A stretch of 64,000 nucleotides of DNA from Paenibacillus piri (GTDB taxonomy: Bacteria; Bacillota; Bacilli; Paenibacillales; NBRC-103111), in contig NZ_SMRT01000008.1 in the NCBI RefSeq assembly GCF_004354045.1, positions 124,001 to 188,000 of the forward strand, written 5' to 3'. The notes beneath the pieces are model-generated. The model worked only from the letters and a program-made list of their open reading frames with translations, did no database searches and was not told the DNA's origin. The translations under genes were made by a program, and so were the position numbers. This document shows positions 1 to 8,521 of this stretch, in pieces; position 1 is the stretch's first letter, and each line of letters begins with the position of its first letter.

Positions 1-1
1 C

Positions 2-403
2 CAGATAATAAATGAAATCAATACACTTGAATATAACTCAATAGACGTGACTTATTATGATGAGTCTGTTGATACAAGTGCACATTGGACTTATATTCCT
101 GATGAATCAATCTCTCATCATAGAATACTTTATAGGAAAAATTTTTGTGCAAACTCAATAGGTTATTGGACAGAAACTAATTCAAAAAGAAGTATTTCAG
201 GATCTAATTGGAAGCATACGAATAAGTACGCATATCCTTTAAATACTATTGAAAAACCTAAATCAATTAATGCTATTAGAGAATGGTCTGAATCAAAGTT
301 TGTTTATGGTTTAGGTCGTTGGGGTGAATGGGAACATATGAATTCGGATGTAGCTGTTGAAAAAGGATTGAATCTAGCCGATTTCCTAATTGGTAAATTA
401 TAA
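2..403 (+). CDS. FAD/NAD(P)-binding amine-oxidase-like protein, 5'-truncated by window edge
   Basis: The frame is open from base 2 with no stop, so the first visible GTG (47) is probably internal and only the C-terminal ~133 residues are seen. A segment with HWTYIPDES, HHRILY and near the end GLGRWGEWEHMN matches the C-terminal FAD-binding part of protoporphyrinogen-oxidase/UDP-galactopyranose-mutase-like flavoproteins common in polysaccharide clusters. Substrate cannot be told from this fragment. It lies 12 bp before a glycosyltransferase gene on the same strand and is probably co-transcribed with it. Base composition is very AT-rich compared with the rest of the window. Confidence 0.6.
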   Translation, partial: QIINEINTLEYNSIDVTYYDESVDTSAHWTYIPDESISHHRILYRKNFCANSIGYWTETNSKRSISGSNWKHTNKYAYPLNTIEKPKSINAIREWSESKFVYGLGRWGEWEHMNSDVAVEKGLNLADFLIGKL

Positions 404-415
404 GGAGATAATTAT

Positions 416-1156
416 ATGAAAATCACATTATGTTTATTGACATTTAATGAATTAGAAGGTTGTAAGCATGACATACCATTAATACAAAGAGAGATGTTTG
501 ATGAAATATATGCTGTAGATGGTGGTAGTAGTGATGGAACTATTGAATATTTGCAAAATCAGGGCATTACTGTATATAAACAACCCAAAAAAGGGCTGAA
601 TCCAGCTTGTAGGTTTGCATTTGAAAAATGTACGACTGATGCACTAATTTTTTTCCATCCTAAAGGAACGATACCAGTTTCGGATACTTTAAAATTCAGA
701 AAATATTTTAATGAAGGATATGAACTTGTTGTTGGAAGTAGATCCATAAAAGGAGCTGTAAACGAAGAAGATACAAAGTTATTAAAACCCAGAAAATGGT
801 TTGTGAAAGCTCTCGCAATTGTTGCATCATTAATCTTCAAAAGAGAAGGAAAAATGGTCTGGGATGTTTTACATGGTTTTAGAGGAGCAACTGTTAATGC
901 ATTTAAAAAAATTGATCCATTAGATTATGGTTTATCTATTGATATTGAAATGGTTGTAAGATCGTATAAGTTTAAAATAAGAAGAGTTGAGTTCCCAACA
1001 ACAGAGGTTCCCAGAATTGCAGGAGAAACCCATTTCAAAGCGATCCCTACAGGGATAAAATTATTAAAGTATCTTTACTATGAGCTGTTTACTCGAAAGG
1101 ATAAAGATTATGTTGAATTAAGTGTAAAAAAACAACAACTTCCCAAAAATATCTAA
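416..1156 (+). CDS. family 2 glycosyltransferase, polyprenyl-phosphate sugar synthase type
   Basis: A 246-residue GT-A fold enzyme. It begins with the ITLCLLTFNELEG strand and has the nucleotide-sugar site VDGGSSDGT near residues 34-42, as in dolichol-phosphate mannose synthase and related DPM1-like enzymes that load a sugar onto a polyprenyl phosphate carrier. No C-terminal membrane segment is evident. A clear ribosome site (AAGGAGATAA) precedes ATG 416. Two small EamA-type membrane proteins follow directly, an arrangement typical of lipid-linked sugar modification systems, where such proteins flip the loaded carrier. The donor sugar is unknown. Very AT-rich. Confidence 0.8.
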   Translation: MKITLCLLTFNELEGCKHDIPLIQREMFDEIYAVDGGSSDGTIEYLQNQGITVYKQPKKGLNPACRFAFEKCTTDALIFFHPKGTIPVSDTLKFRKYFNEGYELVVGSRSIKGAVNEEDTKLLKPRKWFVKALAIVASLIFKREGKMVWDVLHGFRGATVNAFKKIDPLDYGLSIDIEMVVRSYKFKIRRVEFPTTEVPRIAGETHFKAIPTGIKLLKYLYYELFTRKDKDYVELSVKKQQLPKNI

Positions 1157-1179
1157 AAAAAAACAGTAGGAACGTGAAG

Positions 1180-1527
1180 ATGCAGAATATTATAAATTCT
1201 ATTGTGAAAAATAAAAAAGGAATATTGTTAATAATATTATCATCATTACTTATATCATTAGGACAGTTATTTTGGAAATTGTCTCATGGTGAACTTTTAT
1301 TTTGGCTAGTCATTGGTTTCATTCTTTATGGTATTGGTGCTTTATTGATGATTTTTGCTTTTAAATTTGGAAAATTTTCTGTACTTCATCCAATGATTAG
1401 TACAAGTTATATATTCGCTATGATTTTTGGAAGTTTATTACTTCATGAAGATATTAATTTGTTGAAATATTTAGGTGTTGCCTTTGTTTTATTAGGTGTT
1501 ATATTTATTGGGGGTAGTGATGATTAG
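1180..1527 (+). CDS. small EamA/SMR-type membrane protein, first of a pair
   Basis: About 115 residues with four predicted hydrophobic helices; contains GQLFWKLSHG near the N-terminus and a C-terminal LGVAFVLLGVIFIGG helix, the pattern of ArnE/ArnF and small multidrug-resistance-like half transporters of the drug/metabolite superfamily. ATG 1180 is chosen over GTG 1174 because the ribosome site AGTAGGAA sits about 9 bp upstream of the ATG but only 3 bp from the GTG. Its 3' end overlaps the next gene, suggesting the two form a heterodimer. Likely role is flipping a polyprenyl-linked sugar made by the upstream glycosyltransferase (inference). Confidence 0.65.
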   Translation: MQNIINSIVKNKKGILLIILSSLLISLGQLFWKLSHGELLFWLVIGFILYGIGALLMIFAFKFGKFSVLHPMISTSYIFAMIFGSLLLHEDINLLKYLGVAFVLLGVIFIGGSDD

Positions 1528-1864
1528 TTACATCGCACTTTTTATTTTGTTTACTTTGATGGGATCATTTGGGGGATATTTTGTTAAAATAGCGTCTTCA
1601 AGAAGTGATACACTAGTCCAAATACTGTTTAATAAGTTTTTGTACATTGGCGGTATACTATATTTTTTAAGTGCACTTTTGAATATCTTTGCTCTAAAAA
1701 AATTACCTTATACATTAGTACTTCCCCTAACCTCAATAACTTATATTTGGACCTTAATAATATCGTATACATTACTTCACGAAAAAATTACAAAGTATAA
1801 AATAAGTGGAGTAATTTTTATTGTTCTAGGTTCAGTATTAATTGGATTGTCTACTATATCTTGA
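1520..1864 (+). CDS. small EamA/SMR-type membrane protein, second of a pair
   Basis: About 114 residues, four hydrophobic helices, with GGYFVKIASS near the N-terminus and a C-terminal ISGVIFIVLGSVLIG helix. The start at ATG 1520 follows a ribosome site (GGGGGTAGTG) that lies inside the end of the upstream gene; an earlier in-frame GTG (1496) lacks one. The 8-bp gene overlap points to translational coupling and an ArnE/ArnF-like heterodimer. AT-rich like its partners. Confidence 0.65.
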   Translation: MISYIALFILFTLMGSFGGYFVKIASSRSDTLVQILFNKFLYIGGILYFLSALLNIFALKKLPYTLVLPLTSITYIWTLIISYTLLHEKITKYKISGVIFIVLGSVLIGLSTIS

Positions 1865-1932
1865 ATAAGAAAACATAAGATTTTGCACTCGACAAATCTG
1901 AGAAACTATCGATTAATAAGGAGGAGGCCCAC

Positions 1933-2676
1933 ATGAAAGGAATTATACTTGCGGGTGGTACAGGTTCAAGATTATACCCATTAACTAAAGTAACAAATAA
2001 ACATTTACTACCAGTAGGTAAATACCCAATGATTTTTCATTCTGTTGCAAAATTAAAGGAAGCGGACATTAGCGACATTCTTATCGTAACCGGAAAAGAA
2101 CATATGGGTGATGTAGTTAATTTGCTGGGTAGCGGACGTGACATGGGTGTAACTTTTACTTATAAAGTTCAAGACGAAGCTGGAGGTATTGCTCAAGCCC
2201 TGGACTTGGCAGAACATTTTGTTGGCAACGATCAAATGGTCGTTATCTTGGGGGATAATGTGTTTTCTGATAGCATTACTTCCTATGTTGCCAATTTTAA
2301 AAATCAACAAGTTGGTGCTAAAATACTTTTACAAGAGGTACATGATCCGAAAAGATATGGAGTACCTGAACTACAAGGTGAAAAAATTGTATCTATAGAA
2401 GAAAAGCCAAAGAGTCCTAAAAGTTCTTATGCAGTAACAGGTATCTACATGTTTGATAGTTCAGTGTTTGACATTGTTAAAACTCTGAAGCCATCCGGTC
2501 GTGGGGAATTAGAAATAACTGACGTGAATAACTCCTATATTCAAAGAGGACAGCTAACCTATGATATTTTGCAAGGTTGGTGGACTGATGCCGGCACCCA
2601 CGATTCTTTAGCAAAGGCAAATGAACTAGCTAAAGATTTATTATTTGGCGAAGAATTCGGAAAGCTAAAATTATAG
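1933..2676 (+). CDS. rmlA: glucose-1-phosphate thymidylyltransferase
   Basis: Makes dTDP-glucose from dTTP and glucose-1-phosphate, the first step of dTDP-L-rhamnose synthesis. The 247-residue protein carries the nucleotidyltransferase signature LAGGTGSRLYPLT at residues 7-19, the EEKPKSPK segment and the C-terminal GWWTDAGTHDSL motif. It is the short form, lacking ~40 C-terminal residues found in E. coli RmlA but usual for Gram-positive spore-former homologues. A strong AGGAGG site precedes ATG 1933. First gene of a tight rmlACBD operon (9-14 bp gaps), the same order as in the Paenibacillus alvei S-layer glycan locus. Confidence 0.93.
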   Translation: MKGIILAGGTGSRLYPLTKVTNKHLLPVGKYPMIFHSVAKLKEADISDILIVTGKEHMGDVVNLLGSGRDMGVTFTYKVQDEAGGIAQALDLAEHFVGNDQMVVILGDNVFSDSITSYVANFKNQQVGAKILLQEVHDPKRYGVPELQGEKIVSIEEKPKSPKSSYAVTGIYMFDSSVFDIVKTLKPSGRGELEITDVNNSYIQRGQLTYDILQGWWTDAGTHDSLAKANELAKDLLFGEEFGKLKL

Positions 2677-2685
2677 AGGTGTCAT

Positions 2686-3234
2686 ATGAAAATACTACCA
2701 ACCGAAATAAAAGATGTTGTAATTATTGAACCCTCAGTTTTTGGTGATAATCGCGGGTTCTTTATGGAAAGCTATAACAGTGCAAGTTTTAAGCAAGCAG
2801 GTATTGATTATAATTTTATTCAAGATAACCATTCTTTATCCGCAGAACCGGGAGTCCTCAGAGGTCTCCATTATCAATTGAACCCTAAAGCACAAACTAA
2901 ATTAGTACGTGTTGCTGCTGGAGCTATTTATGATGTAGTTGTAGATATACGTAAAAACTCTCCAACTTTTGGGCAATGGGGTGGAGTTATCCTCAGCGCC
3001 GCGAATAAGAGGCAGCTCCTTGTTCCTATAGGTTTCGCACATGGTTTTTGTACATTAGTTCCTAATACAGAAGTTTTATATAAAGTGGATGAATATTATT
3101 CTTCTGAGCATGACCGCGGCATTGCTTGGAATGATCCTGCTCTTGGAATAGATTGGCCAACGACAACACCAATCTTATCAGAGAAAGATACCAAACATCC
3201 CTTATTAAAGGATGCTGACATGAATTTCGAATAA
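2686..3234 (+). CDS. rmlC: dTDP-4-dehydrorhamnose 3,5-epimerase
   Basis: Third enzyme of the dTDP-L-rhamnose pathway, inverting C3 and C5 of dTDP-4-keto-6-deoxyglucose. The 182-residue cupin has the family landmarks DNRGFFMESYN (residues ~22-32), VLRGLHYQ with the catalytic histidine near 62, the DIRKNSPTFG strand and PIGFAHGF. Length is standard. It starts 9 bp after rmlA with a GAGGTG ribosome site, and rmlB follows 14 bp later. Confidence 0.94.
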   Translation: MKILPTEIKDVVIIEPSVFGDNRGFFMESYNSASFKQAGIDYNFIQDNHSLSAEPGVLRGLHYQLNPKAQTKLVRVAAGAIYDVVVDIRKNSPTFGQWGGVILSAANKRQLLVPIGFAHGFCTLVPNTEVLYKVDEYYSSEHDRGIAWNDPALGIDWPTTTPILSEKDTKHPLLKDADMNFE

Positions 3235-3248
3235 CTGGAGGTTTACTT

Positions 3249-4256
3249 GTGAAAGTTCTTATAACAGGCGGCGCCGGGTTTATTGGCAGTAATTTTGTAT
3301 TATATATGCTTAACAAATATCCGAATTATGACATCATCAATTTGGATGCGTTAACTTATGCTGGAAATTTAGAAAATCTTGAATCTATTCAAGAAAACAG
3401 CAAATACTCCTTTGTTAAAGGCGATATAGCAGATCCCATTGTAGTTGAATCGATTTTAGCAACAGGAGTCGACATAATTGTTAATTTCGCAGCTGAATCG
3501 CATGTCGACCGCAGCATTTTAGATCCGCAAATTTTTGTGAAGACGAATGTTATGGGAACGCAGGTGCTTCTGGATGCAGCTATCAAATATGATATTAAAA
3601 AGTTTGTTCAAGTATCTACAGACGAAGTTTATGGAACCTTGGGAGAAACAGGTTTATTTACGGAGTTAACGCCGTTAGCACCTAACAGTCCATACTCAGC
3701 CAGCAAAGCCGGTGGCGATTTATTGGTAAGAGCTTACCATGAAACCTTCGGCATGAATGTAAACATTACCCGTTGTTCAAATAACTACGGGCCTTACCAG
3801 TTTCCAGAGAAATTAATTCCATTGATGATATCCAATGCTCTTAACAATAAAGCACTTCCTATATACGGGGACGGATTGAACATCCGTGATTGGTTATTTG
3901 TTGAGGATCATTGCAGCGCTATTGACCTGGTTATGCATAATGGAGTTAATGGTGAAGTTTATAATATTGGCGGGAACAACGAAAGAACCAACAATCAAAT
4001 TGTTGAAACGATATTGGATGAATTAGGGAAGCCGAAATCGTTAATTAAATATGTGAAAGATCGACTTGGGCATGATAGAAGATACGGTATTGATGCAACA
4101 AAAATAGTTAATGAATTAGGTTGGGAACCAAAGTATCATTTTGACTCGGGTATTAAGGCGACTATACAATGGTATTTGAACAATAAAGAATGGTGGCAGC
4201 GAATACAGTCGGGTGAGTACCAAGATTACTATGAAAAACAATACTCGACTAGATAG
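3249..4256 (+). CDS. rmlB: dTDP-glucose 4,6-dehydratase
   Basis: Second enzyme of the rhamnose pathway, an NAD-dependent extended short-chain dehydrogenase. The Rossmann motif GGAGFIGSNF is at residues 7-16, the STDEVYGTLGE segment supplies the Asp-Glu catalytic pair, and YSASKAGGD gives the Tyr-x3-Lys dyad. The 335-residue length is typical. The start is GTG 3249, preceded by a TGGAGGTT ribosome site; no better ATG exists in frame. Confidence 0.94.
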   Translation: MKVLITGGAGFIGSNFVLYMLNKYPNYDIINLDALTYAGNLENLESIQENSKYSFVKGDIADPIVVESILATGVDIIVNFAAESHVDRSILDPQIFVKTNVMGTQVLLDAAIKYDIKKFVQVSTDEVYGTLGETGLFTELTPLAPNSPYSASKAGGDLLVRAYHETFGMNVNITRCSNNYGPYQFPEKLIPLMISNALNNKALPIYGDGLNIRDWLFVEDHCSAIDLVMHNGVNGEVYNIGGNNERTNNQIVETILDELGKPKSLIKYVKDRLGHDRRYGIDATKIVNELGWEPKYHFDSGIKATIQWYLNNKEWWQRIQSGEYQDYYEKQYSTR

Positions 4257-4265
4257 GAGTTTAAA

Positions 4266-5111
4266 ATGAGAGTACTGGTTACTGGGGCATACGGCCAATT
4301 AGGACGCGATGTTGTTGATATATTTAGGGAAAAGCATGAAGTTTTGGGATTTGGAAGAAATGAGCTAGATATTACAGATCCCAATCACTGTCAGCAAATG
4401 ATTCAAGAATATCGCCCCGATGTGATAATACATTGCGCAGCATACACGGCTGTTGATTTAGCTGAAAGTGAAGAGGATCAAGCTTACTTGGTCAATGCCT
4501 ATGGAACCAGAAATGTAGCTGTTGCAGCAGAAAAAATGGGCTGTAAAATTTGTTACATTAGCACGGATTATGTCTTCGATGGCTCTTCAGCAAATCCATA
4601 TAAAGAATACGATAATACGAATCCGACAAGTGTTTATGGAAAGTCTAAACGAGCCGGTGAAAATCTAATTCAAACGTTATCAAGCAAGTACTTCATTGTT
4701 CGGACCTCCTGGGTTTATGGGCAGCATGGCAATAATTTTGTTAAAACCATGTTAAAGATCTCGAAAGAGAGAGATAAGCTAAGTGTCGTAAATGATCAAA
4801 TCGGCTCGCCCACATTTACAGAAGATCTTGCGAAATTTTTACTCGAATTAGTAAATTCTGAAAAATACGGCATTTACCATGCCTCAAATAGCGGTAGCTG
4901 CTCTTGGTATGATTTTGCAAAGGCTATTTTTGAGGAAAGCAATATAGCGATAACTGTTCAGCCTTGTACGACAGAAGATTTTCCAAGACCTGCTCCGCGG
5001 CCAAAAAATTCGGTGATGGATCATTTGTCCATTCGTGCAGATGGCTTCAAAGATCTTAGACCATGGCGTGAAGCATTAACTGAATTTCTTCAAAAATACG
5101 GTGATTCATAA
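4266..5111 (+). CDS. rmlD: dTDP-4-dehydrorhamnose reductase
   Basis: Last step of dTDP-L-rhamnose synthesis, reducing the 4-keto group with NAD(P)H. The 281-residue SDR shows the nucleotide motif GAYGQLGRDV near the N-terminus, ISTDYVFDGSSANPYKE, and YGKSKRAGE with the Tyr-x3-Lys dyad. ATG 4266 has a TAGGAG site. The stop codon overlaps the next start by one base (TAATG), so the downstream glycosyltransferase is translationally coupled to the supply of its likely donor sugar. Confidence 0.93.
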   Translation: MRVLVTGAYGQLGRDVVDIFREKHEVLGFGRNELDITDPNHCQQMIQEYRPDVIIHCAAYTAVDLAESEEDQAYLVNAYGTRNVAVAAEKMGCKICYISTDYVFDGSSANPYKEYDNTNPTSVYGKSKRAGENLIQTLSSKYFIVRTSWVYGQHGNNFVKTMLKISKERDKLSVVNDQIGSPTFTEDLAKFLLELVNSEKYGIYHASNSGSCSWYDFAKAIFEESNIAITVQPCTTEDFPRPAPRPKNSVMDHLSIRADGFKDLRPWREALTEFLQKYGDS

Positions 5112-6058
5112 TGAATTCAATAAGTATTCACATTGTAACCTACAATAGCGAGCCCTACATTCAAGATTGCTTGGAAGCTGTTATGGCACAAAGTTATCCT
5201 ATTGATTCGGTTATCGTTATTGATAACAACTCAAATGACCGCACCGAAGAGATGCTGAACCCTTATATTGACCGCATTACTTATATTGCCAACAAGAGTA
5301 ATGTTGGATTTGCCGCGGCTCATAACCAAGCGATTCGCTTATCCCAATGTGATTATTATTTGATACTAAATCCGGATGTCAAGTTGCATCCGGATTATGT
5401 CTTTAATCTAATAAAGCAATTTAAGAATGACCCTTCGATAGGAAGCGCTACAGGGAAGTTGCTATTTAAACAGTCCCCGTCGATTGTTGACAGTACCGGT
5501 CTTATCATAAACAAAGCACGCAGAGCTTTTGATCGGGGAGCGGGTGGTCATAGCGAAGATTGGGATATAAGTATTTATGTTTTTGGTGTTTCCGGTGCCG
5601 CGGCGCTTTATTCAAGGTCAATGGTCGAAGATATAAGTGTAAACGGCTGTTTTTTTGACGAGGATTTTTTTGCTTATAAGGAAGATGTGGATATTGCTTG
5701 GCGAAGCCAGATTTACGGATGGAAGGCTTATTACTGTTCGGATGCAATTGCCCATCATGATCGCGGCTGGAAAAAAGGCGCGAGGAGTCATATCCCATTA
5801 TTTATAAGAAAACATTCCTATATTAACCGTTATATGATGATGATCAAAAACGAGAGTATAGCCTATTTATTTAAACACTGTATGCCAATTATTTTATATG
5901 AAGGAATGAGCTTTATTTTTTTCTTGTTAAAAGAACCGAAGGTTTTGACCGCGTGGCTTGATTTCTTTAAACATTTTAAAAAATTGATTGAAAAAAGAAA
6001 GATCATTCAACAAGCACGCAAAGTCGAATTTTCTGAAGTTTACATGTTTTTCAAATAA
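5111..6058 (+). CDS. family 2 glycosyltransferase, rhamnosyltransferase-like
   Basis: A 315-residue GT2 enzyme. HIVTYNSEPYIQDCL opens the GT-A fold, DNNSNDRTEE is the nucleotide-binding loop and LILNPDVKL holds the metal-binding DxD-equivalent; YKEDVDIAWR is typical of WsaF/RfbN-like rhamnosyltransferases. Coupling to rmlD by a one-base overlap supports dTDP-rhamnose as donor (inference). A C-terminal hydrophobic stretch (~255-275) suggests membrane association. Confidence 0.82.
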   Translation: MNSISIHIVTYNSEPYIQDCLEAVMAQSYPIDSVIVIDNNSNDRTEEMLNPYIDRITYIANKSNVGFAAAHNQAIRLSQCDYYLILNPDVKLHPDYVFNLIKQFKNDPSIGSATGKLLFKQSPSIVDSTGLIINKARRAFDRGAGGHSEDWDISIYVFGVSGAAALYSRSMVEDISVNGCFFDEDFFAYKEDVDIAWRSQIYGWKAYYCSDAIAHHDRGWKKGARSHIPLFIRKHSYINRYMMMIKNESIAYLFKHCMPIILYEGMSFIFFLLKEPKVLTAWLDFFKHFKKLIEKRKIIQQARKVEFSEVYMFFK

Positions 6059-6094
6059 AGTTGAAATTAGTATCGTTCTTTATAACTAGTTTCA

Positions 6095-6103
6095 TGTTAT
6101 AAT
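6095..6103 (+). promoter_or_regulatory. extended -10 promoter element
   Basis: The sequence TGTTATAAT is a perfect TGn extended -10 element; no good -35 lies 17 bp upstream. Transcription would begin near 6110, downstream of the in-frame ATG 6105, which supports translation from ATG 6141 for the next glycosyltransferase. Confidence 0.4.
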
Positions 6104-6140
6104 TATGAATAAATTACTCCCCAGATATGAGGCAAAGTAC

Positions 6141-7007
6141 ATGGACCTAAGTATTATTATACTTAATTATAACACATGTGAACTAACGATAAATGCAATA
6201 AAGTCGGTGTATGCTTCTCATACTCATTATAAGTATGAAATAATAGTAGTTGACAATAACTCAGCTGACGCATCTGTACAAACGATAAATGAAAATTTTC
6301 CAAGTACGGTGCTGATTAAAAACGATGAAAACTATGGATTTGCTAAAGGTAATAACATTGGCATCAGAAAAGCAACGGGCCGATATATTTTATTATTGAA
6401 CTCTGACACAGAGGTCCAGGAGGATACCTTGGAAACCATGATTGCTTTTATGGATAGCAATCGTTCTATAGGTGCTGCCGGTTGCAAAGTAGTCCTTCCT
6501 GACGGATCCTTGGACAAAGCATGCAGAAGAGGATTCCCAACGCCATCCGCTTCGTTTTATTATGCTTTTGGAATTTCGAAACTATTTCCCGACTCGCCTC
6601 GTCTAAACCAATATCAGCTGTCTCATTTAGACCCGGATCAAGATTATCCGGTCGATTGCTTGGTAGGGGCATTCATGATGGTGAGAAGAGAGGCATTCGA
6701 ACAAGTAGGACTGCTTGATGAGAATTTTTTTATGTACGGGGAAGACATCGATTGGTGCTATAGAATCAAACAAGGCGGATGGAACATTCATTATTATCCC
6801 TATACGCAAATTGTTCATCATAAGGGTGCAAGCAGCAGACGAAAACCGTTCAAAATTATTTATGAGTTTCATCGAGCCATGTATTTATTTCATAAGAAGC
6901 ATTATCAAACGCGCTACAACTTCTTGGTAAACTATTTTGTATACTTGGGAATATTCGTGAAATTCGCGGTTTCCGTAGCGTTAAATCGTTTTGGATCTGT
7001 GAGGTGA
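6141..7007 (+). CDS. family 2 glycosyltransferase, rhamnosyltransferase-like
   Basis: A 288-residue GT2 enzyme starting MDLSIIILNYNT, with DNNSADASVQ as nucleotide loop, LLNSDTEVQ as metal-binding motif and GEDIDWCYRI in the acceptor region, the pattern of cytoplasmic rhamnosyltransferases. ATG 6141 is preferred over ATG 6105 because a GAGG ribosome site lies 8 bp before it, the extra 12 N-terminal residues do not resemble the family, and a promoter -10 element covers the earlier position. It is followed by the initiating phosphotransferase. Confidence 0.82.
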   Translation: MDLSIIILNYNTCELTINAIKSVYASHTHYKYEIIVVDNNSADASVQTINENFPSTVLIKNDENYGFAKGNNIGIRKATGRYILLLNSDTEVQEDTLETMIAFMDSNRSIGAAGCKVVLPDGSLDKACRRGFPTPSASFYYAFGISKLFPDSPRLNQYQLSHLDPDQDYPVDCLVGAFMMVRREAFEQVGLLDENFFMYGEDIDWCYRIKQGGWNIHYYPYTQIVHHKGASSRRKPFKIIYEFHRAMYLFHKKHYQTRYNFLVNYFVYLGIFVKFAVSVALNRFGSVR

Positions 7008-7014
7008 GTTAAAA

Positions 7015-8424
7015 TTGGTCAGACAAAGCCATGGATTTCTATCGCAAATATATGCTGTAACTGATTTTATTTGTATTCAGCTCGTTTTTCTTTTTTCATG
7101 GTGGCTCAAATTCGATAGCGGCCTGATTCCATTTGACAACCCGTTAAGTTTTCACAGATATGTTTTATGGAGCGTCATTTATGGTGTTGTTGCCATTTTA
7201 ATAAGTTATTTTTTTAATTTTTATACTCCGAAACGGAAGAAGCGATTTTCATACGAACTCTTTACCATTGTTCAAGTTCATTTTATTAGTGTGCTAGTAT
7301 TACTCAGCTTCCTCTTTGTATTTAAGGAACTTGATGTATCTCGTTCTTACCTGCTTTTATTTTTAGTCAATAATATATTATTTATTAGTTTTTATCGATA
7401 TGTTTTAAAGGCTAGTCTAAAACACTATAGACAAAAAGGATACAACAAGCAGTTCCTGCTCATCATAGGCGCCGGTTCTTTGGGCAGACGGTTTTATAAA
7501 AACCTGAAGCGTTATCCGGAATTGGGATATGAGGTGCTAGGATTTTTAGATGATTACCAAACCGAGCATGGAAATGAACATGATAGTAATTATAAACCTA
7601 TTCTTGGCAAAGTAGATGAACTGGCGGTCTTTCTGGAGAAAATGCTGGTCGATGAAGTAATCATCGCTTTACCGCTTCATGCCCATGAGAAATACGCTAA
7701 AATCATCAATGTTTGCGAGAAGGCCGGAGTAAAGACGCTTATTATTCCTGATTTTTATGATTATTTGCCTTCAAGACCATATTTCGACAACTTCGCGGGC
7801 ATTCCTTTGATTAATGTCAGAGATATTCCGTTAGACGAGTTTCGCAATCGTTTCTTTAAAAGAGCGTTCGATATCGGTTTCGCATCCGCGGCCATTCTTA
7901 TTACTTCACCATTATTGCTCCTCGTAGCAATAGCCATAAAGCTTTCATCGCCAGGGCCGATTATTTTCAAACAGGAACGCGTTGGCTTGAACCGGCGCAC
8001 GTTCATGATGTATAAGTTTCGGTCGATGAAAGTCCAGACGGATGAGGATTCGGATACGAAGTGGACGACGGAGGATGATCCGCGTAAGACGAAGTTGGGA
8101 TCATTTCTGCGTAAAACCAGTTTGGATGAACTGCCGCAGTTTTTTAATGTGCTGTTTGGCCACATGAGTGTAGTAGGGCCTCGCCCGGAACGGCCGTATT
8201 TCGTCGAACAGTTTAAGGAAGAGATCCCGAAATATATGGTGAAGCATCACATTCGTCCCGGGATTACAGGCTGGGCTCAATCGAATGGTCTGCGCGGGGA
8301 TACTTCAATAGAGGATCGCATCAAGCACGACATTTTTTATATCGAGAACTGGAGCTTTTTGTTCGATATTAAAATTATTTATAGAACGATTATTAACGGC
8401 TTCATAAATAAAAATGCATATTAA
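7015..8424 (+). CDS. undecaprenyl-phosphate sugar phosphotransferase (WbaP/WsfP-like)
   Basis: Initiating enzyme of a polymer repeat: transfers a sugar-1-phosphate to undecaprenyl phosphate at the membrane. The 469 residues comprise an N-terminal set of about four membrane helices, a central CoA-binding-like Rossmann domain (IIGAGSLGRRFYKNL ~152-166), a further membrane segment (~285-305) and the bacterial sugar transferase domain with KRAFDIGFA, FKQERVGLN, KFRSMKV, RKTSLDELPQFFNV and VGPRPERP. The start is TTG 7015 with a good GAGGTGAG ribosome site. Last gene of the cluster, closed by a terminator. Confidence 0.9.
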   Translation: MVRQSHGFLSQIYAVTDFICIQLVFLFSWWLKFDSGLIPFDNPLSFHRYVLWSVIYGVVAILISYFFNFYTPKRKKRFSYELFTIVQVHFISVLVLLSFLFVFKELDVSRSYLLLFLVNNILFISFYRYVLKASLKHYRQKGYNKQFLLIIGAGSLGRRFYKNLKRYPELGYEVLGFLDDYQTEHGNEHDSNYKPILGKVDELAVFLEKMLVDEVIIALPLHAHEKYAKIINVCEKAGVKTLIIPDFYDYLPSRPYFDNFAGIPLINVRDIPLDEFRNRFFKRAFDIGFASAAILITSPLLLLVAIAIKLSSPGPIIFKQERVGLNRRTFMMYKFRSMKVQTDEDSDTKWTTEDDPRKTKLGSFLRKTSLDELPQFFNVLFGHMSVVGPRPERPYFVEQFKEEIPKYMVKHHIRPGITGWAQSNGLRGDTSIEDRIKHDIFYIENWSFLFDIKIIYRTIINGFINKNAY

Positions 8425-8428
8425 ACGG

Positions 8429-8462
8429 AAAGGGCTGCCCCGTGGGACAGCCCTTTGTTTTC
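8429..8462 (+). terminator. intrinsic terminator after glycan cluster
   Basis: The stem AAAGGGCTG/CAGCCCTTT with a short GC-rich centre is followed by TTTGTTTT. It ends transcription of the glycan operon before the convergent galU gene. Confidence 0.85.
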
Positions 8463-8521
8463 GATTGGCTTACTGGAGGAGCCATACACACTAGCCCTGC
8501 TTCTAAAGGGTTTTTACAGCA

